In this document: piece after piece, positions 20,540-32,045 of the stretch | How the letters are laid out: each line of letters begins with the position of its first letter | Position numbering within the stretch: position 1 is the stretch's first letter | Assembly (NCBI GenBank): GCA_038277395.1 | Contig: CM076193.1 | Span: 148,045,813-148,109,812, forward strand | From: Dryocosmus kuriphilus | Lineage: Eukaryota; Arthropoda; Insecta; Hymenoptera; Cynipidae | DNA: 64,000 nt | Reading direction: 5' to 3' | Notes under the pieces: generated by a model | Told to the model about the DNA's origin: nothing | What the model saw: the letters and a program-made list of their open reading frames with translations, nothing else | Database searches by the model: none | Program-made: the position numbers and the translations under genes

Positions 20540-22972
20540 GAGAAGATTATAACGACCAAGAAGCAGCAATAATCAAGGAATGGATACGACTCATGTACTA
20601 CGTGGAGAATAGAAAAATTAAACGCAGGTTTTTATTTAGATGTAAATATGAAGATCTCATTCCGAATCATATTTTATGTAATATTAATCCTAAAATCAGA
20701 TGTTTTTCAAAAAAAAACTTGCGCTAATATAGAGAAATCAATTTTTCAATTTGGAAAAATAATTTTAAATAATGAAATCAAGGACATATCACTTGAAATT
20801 AAAGATATCTTTAAATACATTTATCATTTTAAAATTCAAATCATTTAAACTTTCTCAGTAAATTTTTTTAATAACTTAGAATTTAAAACTCATCAAAATA
20901 TTCACAAACATGTCAGTAAATTAATAAATTCATCAAAGTTAAAAATTGAAAACTTAAGATACCAACAACATCCAAAATTAATAACTGATACAAAGAATTG
21001 GGTTGTCAATATGACAAATGTAATTATACCTAATGAAGTAAAAGAGATCATTGGTCTAGGAGAAAATTTTGCATTACCTTACAATAAACGAAATTTTCCA
21101 ATTACTAAACTTATTTGTAATATCGAATGCAATATGAAAAACATTGACCAAGTTTAAGCAATTCAATCAGAAATAAAGTCACTTACTGGACTCAAAACTG
21201 GATATATAGTAATAATTTAATAAAAAACTCCTCTTTATTACATAAAATCAAAAAAACTAAAGAATTTTTACATTATAATAATGACATTATTGTAACTTCA
21301 GCTGATAAAAGTAATAAAAGTGTTATCATGAACAAAATTGATTATACTACTAAAGCTCTTGATTTATTAAATGACAAATCGACTTATAAAATTTTAAACA
21401 AAGATCCGACAATTAAATTTCAATCAAACTTACATGATTTATTAACATCATTTAAAAACAACAAAATTATAAATAATATCACTCATTATTATTTTAACTC
21501 TACAAACGGTGTTGCTCCAAAATTGTATGGTTCGCCTAAACTGCATAAACCAAATATTGTCCTCTTAGACCAATCACATCTTTTCCTGGATCACCCTTCT
21601 ACAATATATTGAAAACTTTATCAAAATCTCTGCAAAAAATTGTTGGAAAAACTAAATATCACAGTAAGGATAGCTGGGACTTCAAAAATAAAATTGATAA
21701 AATCACAATTCCTAATAACTATACTGTTGTATCCTTGGATATTGTTTCAATGTACACTAACATCTCATGGAGTCTTATAAGAAGTACCATACGTAAACGA
21801 TGGATGGAAATTAAACCTCACACTTTTTTATCTAGAGATAACTTTGACAAAATTTTAAATCTATGTCTAGAATCATCATACTGTCAATTCAATAACCAAT
21901 TTTATCAACAAATTTTTGGCCTACCAATCGCCTCACCATTATCAGCAGCCATTGCTAATATTGTTATGGAGAATATTGAAAATAAAGTTCTAGAATCTAT
22001 TAATTTTCCAGTAAATTTTTATTTTCGCTATATTGATGATACCTTAATTTGTTTACCTAAAGATAAAGTTCAAGAGATTTTAATTAAATTCAACTCTGCA
22101 AACGGCAAATTAAAATTTACTATGGAAATGGCAATAAATGAAAGAATTAACTTTTTAAATTTATCACTTATAATAGAAAATAATAAAATCATCACAAACT
22201 GGTACCGTAAATCAATATGGTCTGGCAGATTTTTAAATTATAACTCTTATCATCCAATTCAACATAAAGTTAGTGTTATTTATGGCCTCGTTGATAGAGC
22301 AACAAAATTATCTGATGTTAGATACCATAAAGATAATCTAATTCTTATAAAAAATACTTTTAAAAAAATGGTTATCCATTAGATTTTTTAAAAGGTAAAA
22401 TCATCGAACGCTATAAATTTTTAAGTTCTCAGAATATAACAAATCTAGATAAAACAAATGAGGTATCTGAAATTAGAAAAAAGATAATTACACTACCATA
22501 TATTCATAATTTTGATGAATGCCTTATAGAATTTTTAACAAATGTAATGTACAGTTGATTTTCTCCATAGAAAATAATCTTAAAAAACTTGTTTTAAAAG
22601 CACAAAAGATGCAACTAAGAAGGGAAACAGATGTAATTGCGTTTACAAACTTAAATGTAAAAACTGTGAAAAAACGTATATTGGACAAACTATAGTGGAG
22701 CTATACGTATTAGAAACAGAGAACGTGAAAGATCTACTGAAAACAACGAAACTAATACAGCTATTGCTAAATACGCATATGATTTTTCACATGTTTTTAA
22801 TTTTAATTTAAGAGATGTCCAAATTTTAGAAACAGAACCTATCCTGGAGAAAAGATTAATTCTAGAGATGATTCATATACAACATGATATAAATTCTATT
22901 AATTTTAGAACTGAAATTCAAGGTCTTAGCAATATTTATAATAATTTAATTAGACACATTCATAATTTTTAA
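20540..22972 (+). pseudogene. PLE-2 polyprotein: reverse transcriptase + GIY-YIG endonuclease
   Basis: N-terminal motif FLFRCKYEDLIPNHI (about 20628-20672). Then VIIPNEVKEIIGLGENFALPYN (about 21020-21090), TSADKSNKSVIM (about 21297-21331), YGSPKLHKPN, palm A VVSLDIVSMYTNI (about 21725-21763), QIFGLPIASPLSA (B), FRYIDDTL (catalytic Asp pair, about 22022-22045), and WSGRFLNYNSYHP. The endonuclease part has CKNCEKTYIGQT (about 22660-22693), a frameshift just after it, then the Arg/Glu region and a C-terminus RLILEMIHIQ…RHIHNF, stop 22970-22972. It has YIDD where PLE-1 and PLE-3 have YVDD. Stops or frameshifts near 20700, 20850, 21156, 21230, 21610, 22380 and 22700 make it non-functional. Confidence 0.85.
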
Positions 22973-23123
22973 ATTTTCAAAATTTTTCAAATTTTCTCAT
23001 TTTTCGCGGGTTATAGATATATACGTATTAAATAGTATGTAAATGTTTAGTTGGTCTTACGGTCATATAATGAAAACAATTAATCTTTAGAATAAATAGT
23101 CAAAATTTATTAAAAGTCATAAT

Positions 23124-23166
23124 ATTTCGACGTTTCTACCTATACTGCGGGTCTTTTTCAAGAAAT
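23124..23166 (-). ncRNA. Hammerhead-like motif with U3-A8 core pair (lineage F5), inverted repeat
   Basis: Minus strand: helix I AUUUC/GAAAU (5 bp), core UUGAAAA, extra A, stem II GACC/GGUA with the basal pair lost, GAAA, CGUC. It is the same lineage as 24234-24276, with one stem II substitution. Confidence 0.55.
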
Positions 23167-23510
23167 CTACAATAAGAACAAATATAATCAAAATAATATA
23201 ATAAAATTTCAAAACGCTACATTAATAATGTTATTCTAAAAATGATAAATTAAAATGTTTACCTTAAATGTCGATCGATGTAGTATATAAATTAAAATAT
23301 CTCTAGTGTAGAAATAATAAATGTCAATAATAGTTCTATCAAATTTCTCATCCTTCATATGTTGTTTTTTTCAACAAATTTTTTGTAAAAAATCACATTT
23401 TAGTCAACACTTCTTACATTTTTTAATCATATTTAAAGTTCCGATGTTTTTGGAACTCCAAAATTATAAGTATTACATTTTTGAAGTAGAGATGCTTACG
23501 ATCGGACGAC

Positions 23511-23772
23511 TGGCAGGAGATTAAAAACAAGAATTTACGAACATAAAAGGGATTGCCAATTTGGAAATTTAAATACAGGCTCATCAGAACATTCATGGAA
23601 TTTAAACCATGATTTTGATTTTAATAATATCAAAATTCTTGCTCGAAAAAAAGATATGTTTAAAAGAAGAATTTTATAATCTATTTATATTAAAAAACAT
23701 TTTAAAATCTCAATAAATCTGAATACAGAAATAAAAAATATAAACCAGATTTACCAGTGCATTCTAAACTAA
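23511..23772 (+). pseudogene. Partial duplicate of the GIY-YIG C-terminus in the PLE-3 5' repeat
   Basis: Reads …TGRRLKTRIYEHKRDC through NINQIYQCILN and a stop at 23770-23772, nearly identical to 26640-26906, with a stop in place of a Glu codon near 23680. It begins in mid-domain, lacking the GIY motif, so it is part of the duplicated terminal repeat and not a separate gene. It forms the centre of the PLE-3 5' palindrome, flanked by inverted segments 23460-23510 and 23885-23960. Confidence 0.8.
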
Positions 23773-24233
23773 ATAATTTCATTCAATCTCATCAGCTTAA
23801 TTTGATTTCTCAAGGCTTTGGCGCGCTTTTCATCAGAGGTTTATTATGTTTCTATATAAATTTGTACCTTGGTAATCAGTACACTGTTTATCGCCCGATC
23901 GTAAGCATCTCTACTTCAAAAATGTAATACTTATAATTTTGAAGTTCCAAAAACATCGGAACTTCAAATATGATTAAAAAATGTAAAGAGTGTGGACTAA
24001 AATGTGAATTTTTACAAAAAATTTTGTTGAAAAAACAACATATGAAGGATGAGAAATTTGATAGAACTATTATTGACATTTATTGTTTCTACACTAGAGA
24101 TATTTTAATTTATATACTACATCGATCGACATTTAAGGTAAACATTTTAATTTATCATTTTTAGAAAAACATTATTAATGTAGCGTTTTGAAATTTTATT
24201 ATATTATTTTGATTATATTTATTCTTATTGTAG

Positions 24234-24276
24234 ATTTCTTGAAAAAGACCCGCAGCAGAGGTCGAAACGTCGAAAT
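24234..24276 (+). ncRNA. Hammerhead-like motif with U3-A8 core pair (lineage F5), 5' direct repeat
   Basis: Helix I AUUUC (24234-24238) pairs with GAAAU (24272-24276). Core U3 U4 G5 A6 A7 A8 A9 is at 24239-24245, extra A at 24246, stem II GACC 24247-24250 / GGUC 24260-24263, GAAA 24264-24267, then C-G-U and C17 at 24271. The five-pair helix I fixes the register, so the C3-to-U and G8-to-A changes are real and mutually pairing. Confidence 0.65.
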
Positions 24277-24499
24277 ATTATGACTTTTAATAAATTTTGA
24301 CTATTTATTCTAAAGATTAATTGTTTTTATTATATGACCGTAAGACCAACGAAACATTTACATACTATTTAATTCCAACGGTCGAAGAAAGAAGACGTCA
24401 TAACCTCCAAAGTTATGTTTATATTATTATTCAAAGGTCAGTAACGTACTGGAAATACGGGTTACCTCGCTTACATTTCGGAAAAATAAAGTAACGTAA

Positions 24500-26906
24500 G
24501 ATATGATATTACAAATTGGATTAAATTCCAAAGACGATTATGCCATCTTAAAGAACAACGTACTTTTCTTATTAAATGTAGGAAAGAAGCTTTAATTCCA
24601 GCTCATATATATAATAATGTCAATAAGATCAACGTACAAAATCTCCATTTTAAAGTAACATCGAAATTCCAAACAACGAAATTAAATTTTCAAAAGAAAA
24701 TGTTAAACGATGAAATTAGTAACTTAATTTTTAACATCCATGATTTAGTTAAACACACAAATTACCTAAAATATGGCTTACTAAGGAAAGTAAAAGAACA
24801 CTCAATAGTTAATTTCTTCAACTCACAAGAATTAGCGTTACAAAATTTAAAATATAAGATTATAGAAGGTTGTATTAAAAAATGTAAATTACTTAAAACT
24901 AGGAATTTGGAAAGCAATAGAAAAATTAAAGAATTTAAAATTAAAAAATGTTTTAAGAATATTTCAAATGTAAAAATCCCAGATGAAATAGTTGAATCCT
25001 TAGCTTTGGGAAACAAGTTTGGTGTCCCTTACAATGTCAACAAAATCCCTGTAAATAATATTATAGCTAACATTGAAAATTGCATCAAAAACTTAGAAGA
25101 AGATGAAAAAAAGTTGAATATTAGAAAAACAGTGACACAAATTATTTTAAATCATAAAAATAACAACATTTTCAAAAACAATAATAATATTGCTGATACT
25201 GTTAAAAGCTTCCAAAAAGATCATAATGATTTAATTTTTCTTAAAGCGGACAAAGGTAATATTACAATGGGAGCAAATAAAGATGATTATAACAAAAGTA
25301 TTGAAAACATTTTGCAAAATGATATTTTATATAAAAGTGTAAAAACTAATCTAATCCCGACAGTGGAAAATAAATGTAACGACATTATAAAAAGGTGGGA
25401 GAAAAAAACTTATATAAATAACAAGACTGCTTATCATTTGAAAACCTATAGTAGTGTCGTTGCAAAAGCTTATGCGCTCCCTAAAGTTCATAAACCAGTT
25501 CTAAGTTGGAGACTAATTGTTTCAACCATTGGATCACCTACATATAACTTATCAAAATTTCTGTCAAACATTTTAAAACATATATCAGGAACAAGAGATT
25601 CCTATATAAAAAATAGCTGGTAACTAAAAGATAAAATTAATAAAATTTCTGTACCTCCAACACACACATTAGTATCTTTAGATATTGTGTCCATGTTTGA
25701 CAACATACCGTTAGATTTAGCTTTAGATTGTATCGAAGAAAAATTAAACTTAAACAGAAATTTAACAAAAATCTCCAAAAATGAAATCTTGATAGCGGTT
25801 AGAACAGTTTTTAATAACTTGGTTTTTTCACATAATAAAAGATTTTATAAGCAAATTTCTGGCTGCCCAATGGGGTCTCCGTTATCTCCAATAGTTTCAA
25901 ATTTGGTTCTTGAAGATATTGAAAAAAGAGCCTTATCCCAATTAACTTTTAAACCTATTTTCTATAAACGGTATGTGGATGACATATTCACAATTATACC
26001 ACATGATAAAATTAATGAAGTTTTAAACACATCTTTAATAGTATCGATGAGTCCATTCCATTCACATTTGAAATAGAAAAGAATAATAGTTTCAACTTTT
26101 TAGATTTAGAAATTATAAAAAATAAAAATGGAAAATTGGTTACAAATTGATTTAAAAAACCAACTTGGTCTGGACGTTATCTAAATTATGAATCTCATCA
26201 TTTATTTAACCAAAAGATCGGGTTGATAAAAGGCTTGATTGATAGATGCATAAAATTGAGTGATGTAAAATTTAGACAAGAAAATCTAGCACAATAAAAA
26301 AAACTTTACAATTGAATAACTATCCGCTTCCGTTGATAGAAAGTGTAATTAAAGAACGAATTCACGAAATTTATAACTCCTCTAATATTGAAAAGAAGAA
26401 AAAGAAATATTTAGAACAATTTAAAAAAACTGATTTAAATGTCACTTTGCCTTATATACAAGGTCTTTCAGAAAGATTAAAAAGGTCTTTAAAAAAATTT
26501 GATATTAATGTTCGTTTCAATAAATAATCACACTTTAGATACATTTCTGGCAAATAAAAAAGATTTTGACAATATTGAAAACCAATCAGGAGTTATTTAC
26601 CTTATAAAATGCAAAATTTGTGATAAAGTATATATTGGGGAAACTGGCAGGAGATTAAAAACAAGAATTTACGAACATAAAAGGGATTGCGAATTTGGAA
26701 ATTTAAATACAGGCTTATCACAACATTCATGGAATTTAAACCATGATTTTGATTTTAATAATATCAAAATTCTAGTTCGAGAAAAAGATATGTTTAAAAG
26801 AAGAATTTTAGAATCTATTTATATTAAAAAACATTTTAGAATCTCAATAAATCTGAATACAGAAATAAAAAATATAAACCAGATTTATCAGTGCATTCTA
26901 AACTAA
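24500..26906 (+). pseudogene. PLE-3 polyprotein: reverse transcriptase + GIY-YIG endonuclease
   Basis: Starts upstream of FLIKCRKEALIPAHI (about 24557-24601), then VKIPDEIVESLALGNKFGVPYN, LKADKGNITMGANKDDY, YALPKVHKP…WRLIVSTIGSPTYNLSKF, stop TAA at 25621-25623, palm A LVSLDIVSMFDNIP, QISGCPMGSPLSP (B), KRYVDDIF with the catalytic Asp pair (about 25968-25991), frameshift near 26030, WSGRYLNYESHH, and a further frameshift near 26295. The endonuclease has GVIYLIKCKICDKVYIGETGRRLKTRIYEHKRD (written here only to name the motif: GIY-YIG core with preceding Cys pair), stop at 26904-26906. There are only about five disabling changes, so this is the youngest-looking of the PLE ORFs. Confidence 0.9.
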
Positions 26907-27307
26907 AAAATTTCATTCAATCTTATCAGCTTAATTTGATTTCTCAAGGCTTTGGCGCGCTTTTCATCAGAGGTTTATTATGTTTCTATATAAATTTGTA
27001 CCTTGGTGTAGGGTACACTGTTTATCGGAACTTCAAATATGATTAAAAAATGTAAAAAGTGTTGACTAAAATGTGAATTTTTACAAAAAATTTGTTGAAA
27101 AAACAACATATGAAGGATGAGAAATTTGATAAAACTATTATTGACATTTATTGTTATTTTCTACACTAGAGATATTTTAATTTTATATACTAAATCGATC
27201 GACATTTAAGGTAAACATTTATAATTTATCATGTTTAGAAAAACATTATTAATGTAGCGTTTTGAAGTTTTATTATATTATTTTGATTATATTTATTCTT
27301 ATTGTAG

Positions 27308-27350
27308 ATTTCTTGAAAAAGACCCGCAGTAGAGGTCGAAACGTCGAAAT
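27308..27350 (+). ncRNA. Hammerhead-like motif with U3-A8 core pair (lineage F5), PLE-3 3' repeat
   Basis: Identical in core and helices to 24234-24276: AUUUC (27308-27312) with GAAAU (27346-27350), UUGAAAA core, GACC/GGUC stem II, GAAA, CGUC. It differs only in the stem II loop (GTAGA for GCAGA), which is neutral to folding. Confidence 0.65.
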
Positions 27351-27822
27351 ATTATAACTTTTAATAAATTTTGACTATTTATTCTAAAGATTAATTGTTT
27401 TTATTATATGACCGTAAGCCTAACGAAACATTTACATACTATTTAATTCCGACGGTCGAAGAAAGAAGACGTCATAACCTCCAAAGTTATGTTTATGTTA
27501 TATACGTATTATATGATGCTAACCTAAAATTTCAGTCACGACGTTTTTTATCGGACAAACCTCATGGCTCTAACAAAATTTTCTTTATTTTTTAACTTAA
27601 ACACCTTTTTCTTTAACAAAACGGACACTAACGTAAGTAATAATAATTTGATTTAAATAATAATATAATAATACAAACTTTTTCGCATTCTACAAAACAT
27701 TAACTTGAATAATCTTCTGTACAGGTTAGGTTTCAAGGAATAAAGCCTGTTTTCTACAAAAATATACGGAATGTTCCATTGATTTTGATGATTACACTAC
27801 TGTTTTTAAAATGTTATAAAAA

Positions 27823-27864
27823 TGCCATGAATATGATTCAAATTTGAATCGAAACATGTTGGCA
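27823..27864 (+). ncRNA. Hammerhead-like motif with A3-U8 core pair (lineage F4), PLE-2 3' repeat
   Basis: Helix I UGCC (27823-27826) / GGCA (27861-27864), core A3 U4 G5 A6 A7 U8 A9 at 27827-27833, extra U 27834, stem II GATTC 27835-27839 / GAATC 27846-27850, GAAA 27851-27854, ACATGT helix III and U17 at 27860. Helix I here has a C-G pair where the 5' copy has a G.U, so pairing is preserved through substitution. Confidence 0.65.
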
Positions 27865-27951
27865 ATGAATTTTTAAAATAAACAGCAAAATACCCAACAA
27901 AGGCCGCAACACTTTCAAGTAAAAATTATTATACATTCTTTAAGAATGTAT

Positions 27952-28615
27952 TTCTCGTGCACCTAAACTGAGAGTGGTCAACCCCTCGGACTTTATTTAA
28001 TTAGAACAGAGTTTCTTTTACTTTCAAATCATAAACAAGACACAATTTTATCGTTGTTAGATGAAAATTCCATTTTTCCGATGATGGACTAAGAAGATCG
28101 TGGCATTAAGAAGCCTTAAAAAGATCGAAGTTACTATATTTTGGGGAGTCGACGCCCATGTTCTTAATGGCTGACAAGAATCGGCAGATTTAATCTTGTA
28201 CACTCGAGAGATACGCAGATTCAAAGACAATCGAGGATCTCCCAGCGTCTTAATTAGTAACTCGATCCTCGATTCACCGAGCTCTGATATAATATCTTCC
28301 TCCTTTGTCTCTGATTATTTCTCTTTCTCACCATCCCTATTGTTTTCTTTCCCACGATCGCCCACACGTATCGATAAAAATTTATACTAGCTCCTTTAAA
28401 CAATTTTTGTTCTTCCTCAAAAACCTCCAGAAATATTAATGAAAGGAAAACTATAGTAAACTAATTTCGAGAAGTACAAGATCTACATTAGAATCTGACA
28501 CCTAGAGTGCGCCAGTGTCGTGAACTAGTGTAAGTAGGTAGAATCTTTAGGATGAACTTTAATTTGTCTATAAAAGTGATTTTATCGTTCTTTTGTGGAG
28601 TCGAGCACCATTAGT
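27952..28615. other. No gene recognised
   Basis: About 660 bp between PLE-2 and the next MITE. A short relative of 16201-16310 lies at 28003-28090. The segment around 28100-28400 has higher GC and no repeat partner elsewhere in the window, so it may be single-copy host sequence. An open frame at 28196-28390 has no recognisable domain. Confidence 0.4.
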
Positions 28616-29130
28616 GAATAATTAAAATAAATATTTATCGAGAACAAAATGTTTTAGATGGAATTTCCATCATACACATCGAAAAAACACATTTCCTTTT
28701 TTTTAAAAAAAAAGTTATTTTATTGTATCCTGGAAGTTTTAGCACGCCATATGCTAAAATGAATTTCAATCAATGTATATAGCAAAACATTTTGTTCATG
28801 AATATGTAAAGAATATAAATAATAGATGATCAGAACTGAAATACGAAGTATAACTTAACCTTTAGGTTACAGATTTTTGACAATAAATATTTCATGTATA
28901 AATTAAAATACGTGTACTTTCAGTTTAGTTTAGAGTAAAAAAAAGTTCATTTAAGCTTATAATATGTTGAAACATACATGATATAGTAAAATAATTGTTT
29001 TTTTCTTTTGAAAAAAGAACAGTTTGTTTGTCAAGAAATATGTTTTTCCACTGCATATGATGAAAATTCCATCTGAAACACTTTGTTTTCCATAAATATT
29101 CATTTTTATAATTCATTAATTATTTTAAAC
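28616..29130. mobile_element. MITE-like element with ~85-115-bp inverted ends
   Basis: The left end (about 28618-28700: AATTAAAATAAATATTTAT … GATGGAATTTCCATCAT) is mirrored at about 29015-29125 (… ATGATGAAAATTCCATC … ATAAATATTCATTTT). It has no coding content. Target duplication was not identified. Confidence 0.6.
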
Positions 29131-29449
29131 TCTACAGAACAACCGTAGAATTACTTTTATCCACAAATTAAAATACATCCTAGAAATACGACCCACATGC
29201 ACTAGTTCACATTTTGGCCGCATTAAAAGTACAGATGGCGCCTCGAAATTCTGCGTTCCAAATACTTAGGCATCATTTGGGTTGCAATTATGCAGGCGCT
29301 AATGCGACGCAATATTTATTGCAGAAATTTAAAAAATAATTCGATATTAAATATTTTGAAGAAAATTAATGATTAGTACAAGGAAATAAGTAAAGTAAAA
29401 CTAAATTTAAATTCAATTCTGGTTTCGACTCTAGTAGATTTAAAAGACT

Positions 29450-29795
29450 TGACCTAAACTGAAATATTCAAAGAAATTCAAATGAATTTAATAGAATTCA
29501 AGAGGTTTGTAAATAACTCCAAGGAAGTCGACGAAGATTGAGAGAATTAGAGCGAATTCAGTGGCATCGAATTCACCTGAATTCAGAATAATTCATGGAA
29601 ATAACGTGAATTCAGAATAGTTTATGAAATTCAAGGGAGTTCCAGAGAATTAAACTGAATTCAATAGAATTCAAGCGTATTAACGAGAATTCCAGGATTC
29701 CAAGAATTTAAAGGAATTCAAGGGAATTGAAGTAAATTTGACGTAATGAATTCAAGAGAATTCGAGCACAATTGAGCTTTCAAAAAAGCGTAAAA
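29450..29795 (+). repeat. Degenerate ~10-bp repeat tract rich in GAATTC
   Basis: GAATTCAA-type words recur irregularly, about one per 10-20 bp. It resembles the satellite's submotif with AATTC for ATTTC. No ORF. Confidence 0.6.
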
Positions 29796-29816
29796 CAGGT
29801 GTCCAAGAGTCTCATT

Positions 29817-30137
29817 AGGGGTCGTTCATAAACCTCCTGGCCTCTTGGGGGGGGGGGGGGGGGGGTCAGCGAAAGGCCTCGTGGGGGAGGGGGGTGTTTG
29901 AGTCTGAACCCCGAGGTTTTCTAGTGAGGCGTTTAAAAAACTAAAGTGCATGTCTTCTTCTTTATTTTCGAAATAACGCGGGGAATCTCAAATTCGTGAG
30001 CTGTTGGGAATGGTGTTTTCCCGGTCATAAACAATTTACATGGCTGGTTAACCTTACCATCATTTGATTTTTTTTGATTTTTTAAAATAGAAAAAAAACC
30101 TCAGGGTATTGGGCCTCTATGTTTATGAACGGGCCCT
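29817..30137. mobile_element. MITE-like element, GGGTCGTTCATAAAC ends, with a 19-base G run
   Basis: Left end GGGGTCGTTCATAAAC (about 29818-29833) mirrors GTTTATGAACGGGCCC (about 30119-30134). The interior contains a 19-base G run (29847-29865) and a second G-rich block (29883-29895). Elements with such ends and G/C runs are widespread in arthropods (general knowledge, family name uncertain). It abuts the THAP transposon. Confidence 0.6.
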
Positions 30138-30741
30138 TAAATGCGGAATTTTAAATTCGCAAAATGAATTTTTTTATTTTTTGTCAGATAACTAGTTTTA
30201 ATACTAAAAATGAAAAATTTATAACCTCAAAATCAATAAGTTTTAAAAATATCAATCGTCATTTCCTGGCCAAATATTATTGAAACTGTTTGAATCTTGG
30301 TACACATACACAGTATGCTCTCGAAATGCTTAAAAAACAATAAAAAAGTTGGAAATGATCTTTCGTTTAATAATATTCCATTGCAAATCAAAGCCAGTCG
30401 GTAACCACGTTATTGTAGCTTTGTTGACAAAAAGTATCGAGGGAACTTCAGAGTTGAAACAACTTCCAGTGAGGCATTTGTTCCTCACTATTGAAGAAAG
30501 ATTTTTGGAAATTTCCAGATCGATTCATTCAAAATTGGCGAAAATATGCGTTTTATAAGAAATCATGCGATCGAACACCGAGAGCTGAACATGAGGTTTA
30601 TTGCTTGGCGCGGCTCAGCGCGAACGTTGCAATACGGTCATCCACAAAAATTTTTTTGGCTTAAAGTTAATTTTTTCATAAACTTTGACTCGCAAAGAAT
30701 TTAAATGCAAAATTGAAACTTAATTTTATTAACTCAATAAT

Positions 30742-31949
30742 TTATAATAACTTATTAAATAGTGCCAAAATATCGACCGGATATGTTGATTCCTTAAACA
30801 GAATTTGTGGCGTCTTCACGGCGCGGCGTGAAACACGTGGTGTGACATCATTATCCCTGAAAGCGGCAGAAAATACATGTGTCAGTTGATAAAAATAATA
30901 AAAATAATTAACAGTAGGATCCAGTTTTATTCTCACGTAATTTTGCAGATCGTCCTGCAGCTGCAAATATAAAGTATTTATATAATATATTAGGTTTAAA
31001 TTCTTTAAATAAAATATGCATAAGTGTCATTGCTAAACAGTTGTCATTGGACTTTTAATTTTCTAGAAAAAAACTTTTAGTCAGCTAAGACATTTGTTTC
31101 CATTAATTCTGTTTCCACATTTTCAGTTTATTTTATTAACATATTTCCAGAAATTATTATCGTTTGGATTGCTTTGTAAATCACGCGACACAAAATTTGT
31201 AGAAATTTTGTAACTTAAGAACTTTCGATTTTTCCTCTGGCTTTTTCGAATTCTATCCTAAAATATGAATTATATCGAGTGGATATAATTCAAGTACATT
31301 TAAAGGCTGTCAAGCCATAACTATCTGAATCTTATTGATTTTCTTTTATATATCTGCATGATTGCAAAGTGAAAAAATGTCTACTTTTTAATATTTTTTT
31401 ATGCGTAAACTTTAAAGCTGCAAATTCAAATGTTAGGTTAGAATACAAATTTGTAATTTTAGGCAAAAAGTATTAAAATTCGATATTTTTCGCTTTGAAG
31501 TCATACTTTTAATTCTAAAAGGAGTACTTAACAGAGCGAAGATATATCTAATTCTACATTTATTAAGTGAAATCAGTAAAATGAGTGAAATTGAAGGATT
31601 TGATTGTGAGGTTAGTGCTTGCATGTAACCGTTATATCTAACATCGCTGAATATTAGGCAATATGAACAATTGTAACTTGCATTTTATCAAAAAAGCATA
31701 TTTAGTATTTTTTTAAAAACAATAAAAATATGTACTTACGTTGAAGTGATCTTCGCAACAATATACTGTAGTGGTTAAGGATGTTGTTGGGCACATGTCA
31801 CGCCGAGCACTTCTGTACCATTTTTTCAGTTCCTCACCTTTGGGTATATATATATATATATATATTATAAATATTTTCTCTGAATTCTTAACACTCTTGT
31901 TTTTAAATTTAGACACAAAACACCAACAATAGCAATTTCTTCTTTCCAT
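30742..31949 (-). pseudogene. Two-exon THAP-domain protein fragment (transposon-encoded)
   Basis: Exon 1 is 31740-31949 (start ATG at 31949), ending at a strong donor AAC|GTAAGTA. The intron is 30961-31739 with acceptor TTTGCAG. Exon 2 is 30742-30960. The join is in frame and gives CCEDHFN|LQDDLQNYVR. The THAP zinc finger is seen as Cys residues near the N-terminus (NCYCWC), IPKGEELKKWYRSARRD, and C-x2-H in YCCEDHF. THAP domains bind DNA and commonly sit at the N-terminus of P-type and related transposases. A TA-rich run (31848-31864) inside exon 1 has disturbed the middle of the domain. No catalytic domain follows, so it is at best a truncated DNA-binding product. Confidence 0.7.
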
Positions 31950-32045
31950 TTATTATGAAGAAGCGTGAATCACCCGGCTTGTTTACAAGCTTTTGAAGGA
32001 TAGTGACATCACATCAAGATGGCGGATTGGGCGCACAGAAATTAA

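Larger units (their letters stand above)
23031..27498 (+). mobile_element. PLE-3: Penelope-like retroelement nested in PLE-2
   Basis: Flanked by the 13-bp direct repeat TATATACGTATTA (23018-23030 and 27499-27511). The empty site is visible in the 5' repeat of PLE-2, where the sequence runs on without interruption, so the borders are unusually certain. Order: inverted terminal repeat (23031-23520), direct 5' repeat that begins inside the GIY-YIG ORF (23511-24430), RT/GIY-YIG ORF (about 24500-26906), and 3' repeat (26907-27498). It carries three hammerhead-like motifs. Confidence 0.92.
19315..27941 (+). mobile_element. PLE-2: Penelope-like retroelement containing nested PLE-3
   Basis: Flanked by AAGAATGTAT (19305-19314 and 27942-27951). 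Order: 5' inverted terminal-repeat pair (19315-20460), RT plus GIY-YIG ORF (about 20540-22972), start of the 3' terminal repeat (22973-23030), PLE-3 (23031-27498), and the rest of the 3' repeat with hammerhead (27512-27941). Excluding PLE-3 it is about 4.1 kb. The ORF has several frameshifts. Confidence 0.85.

Noticed and set aside
23321..24164. Open frames at 23321-23524 (+), 23888-24079 (-) and 23970-24164 (+)
   Set aside because: These are mirror images of each other in the PLE-3 inverted repeats and lie outside the RT/endonuclease ORF.
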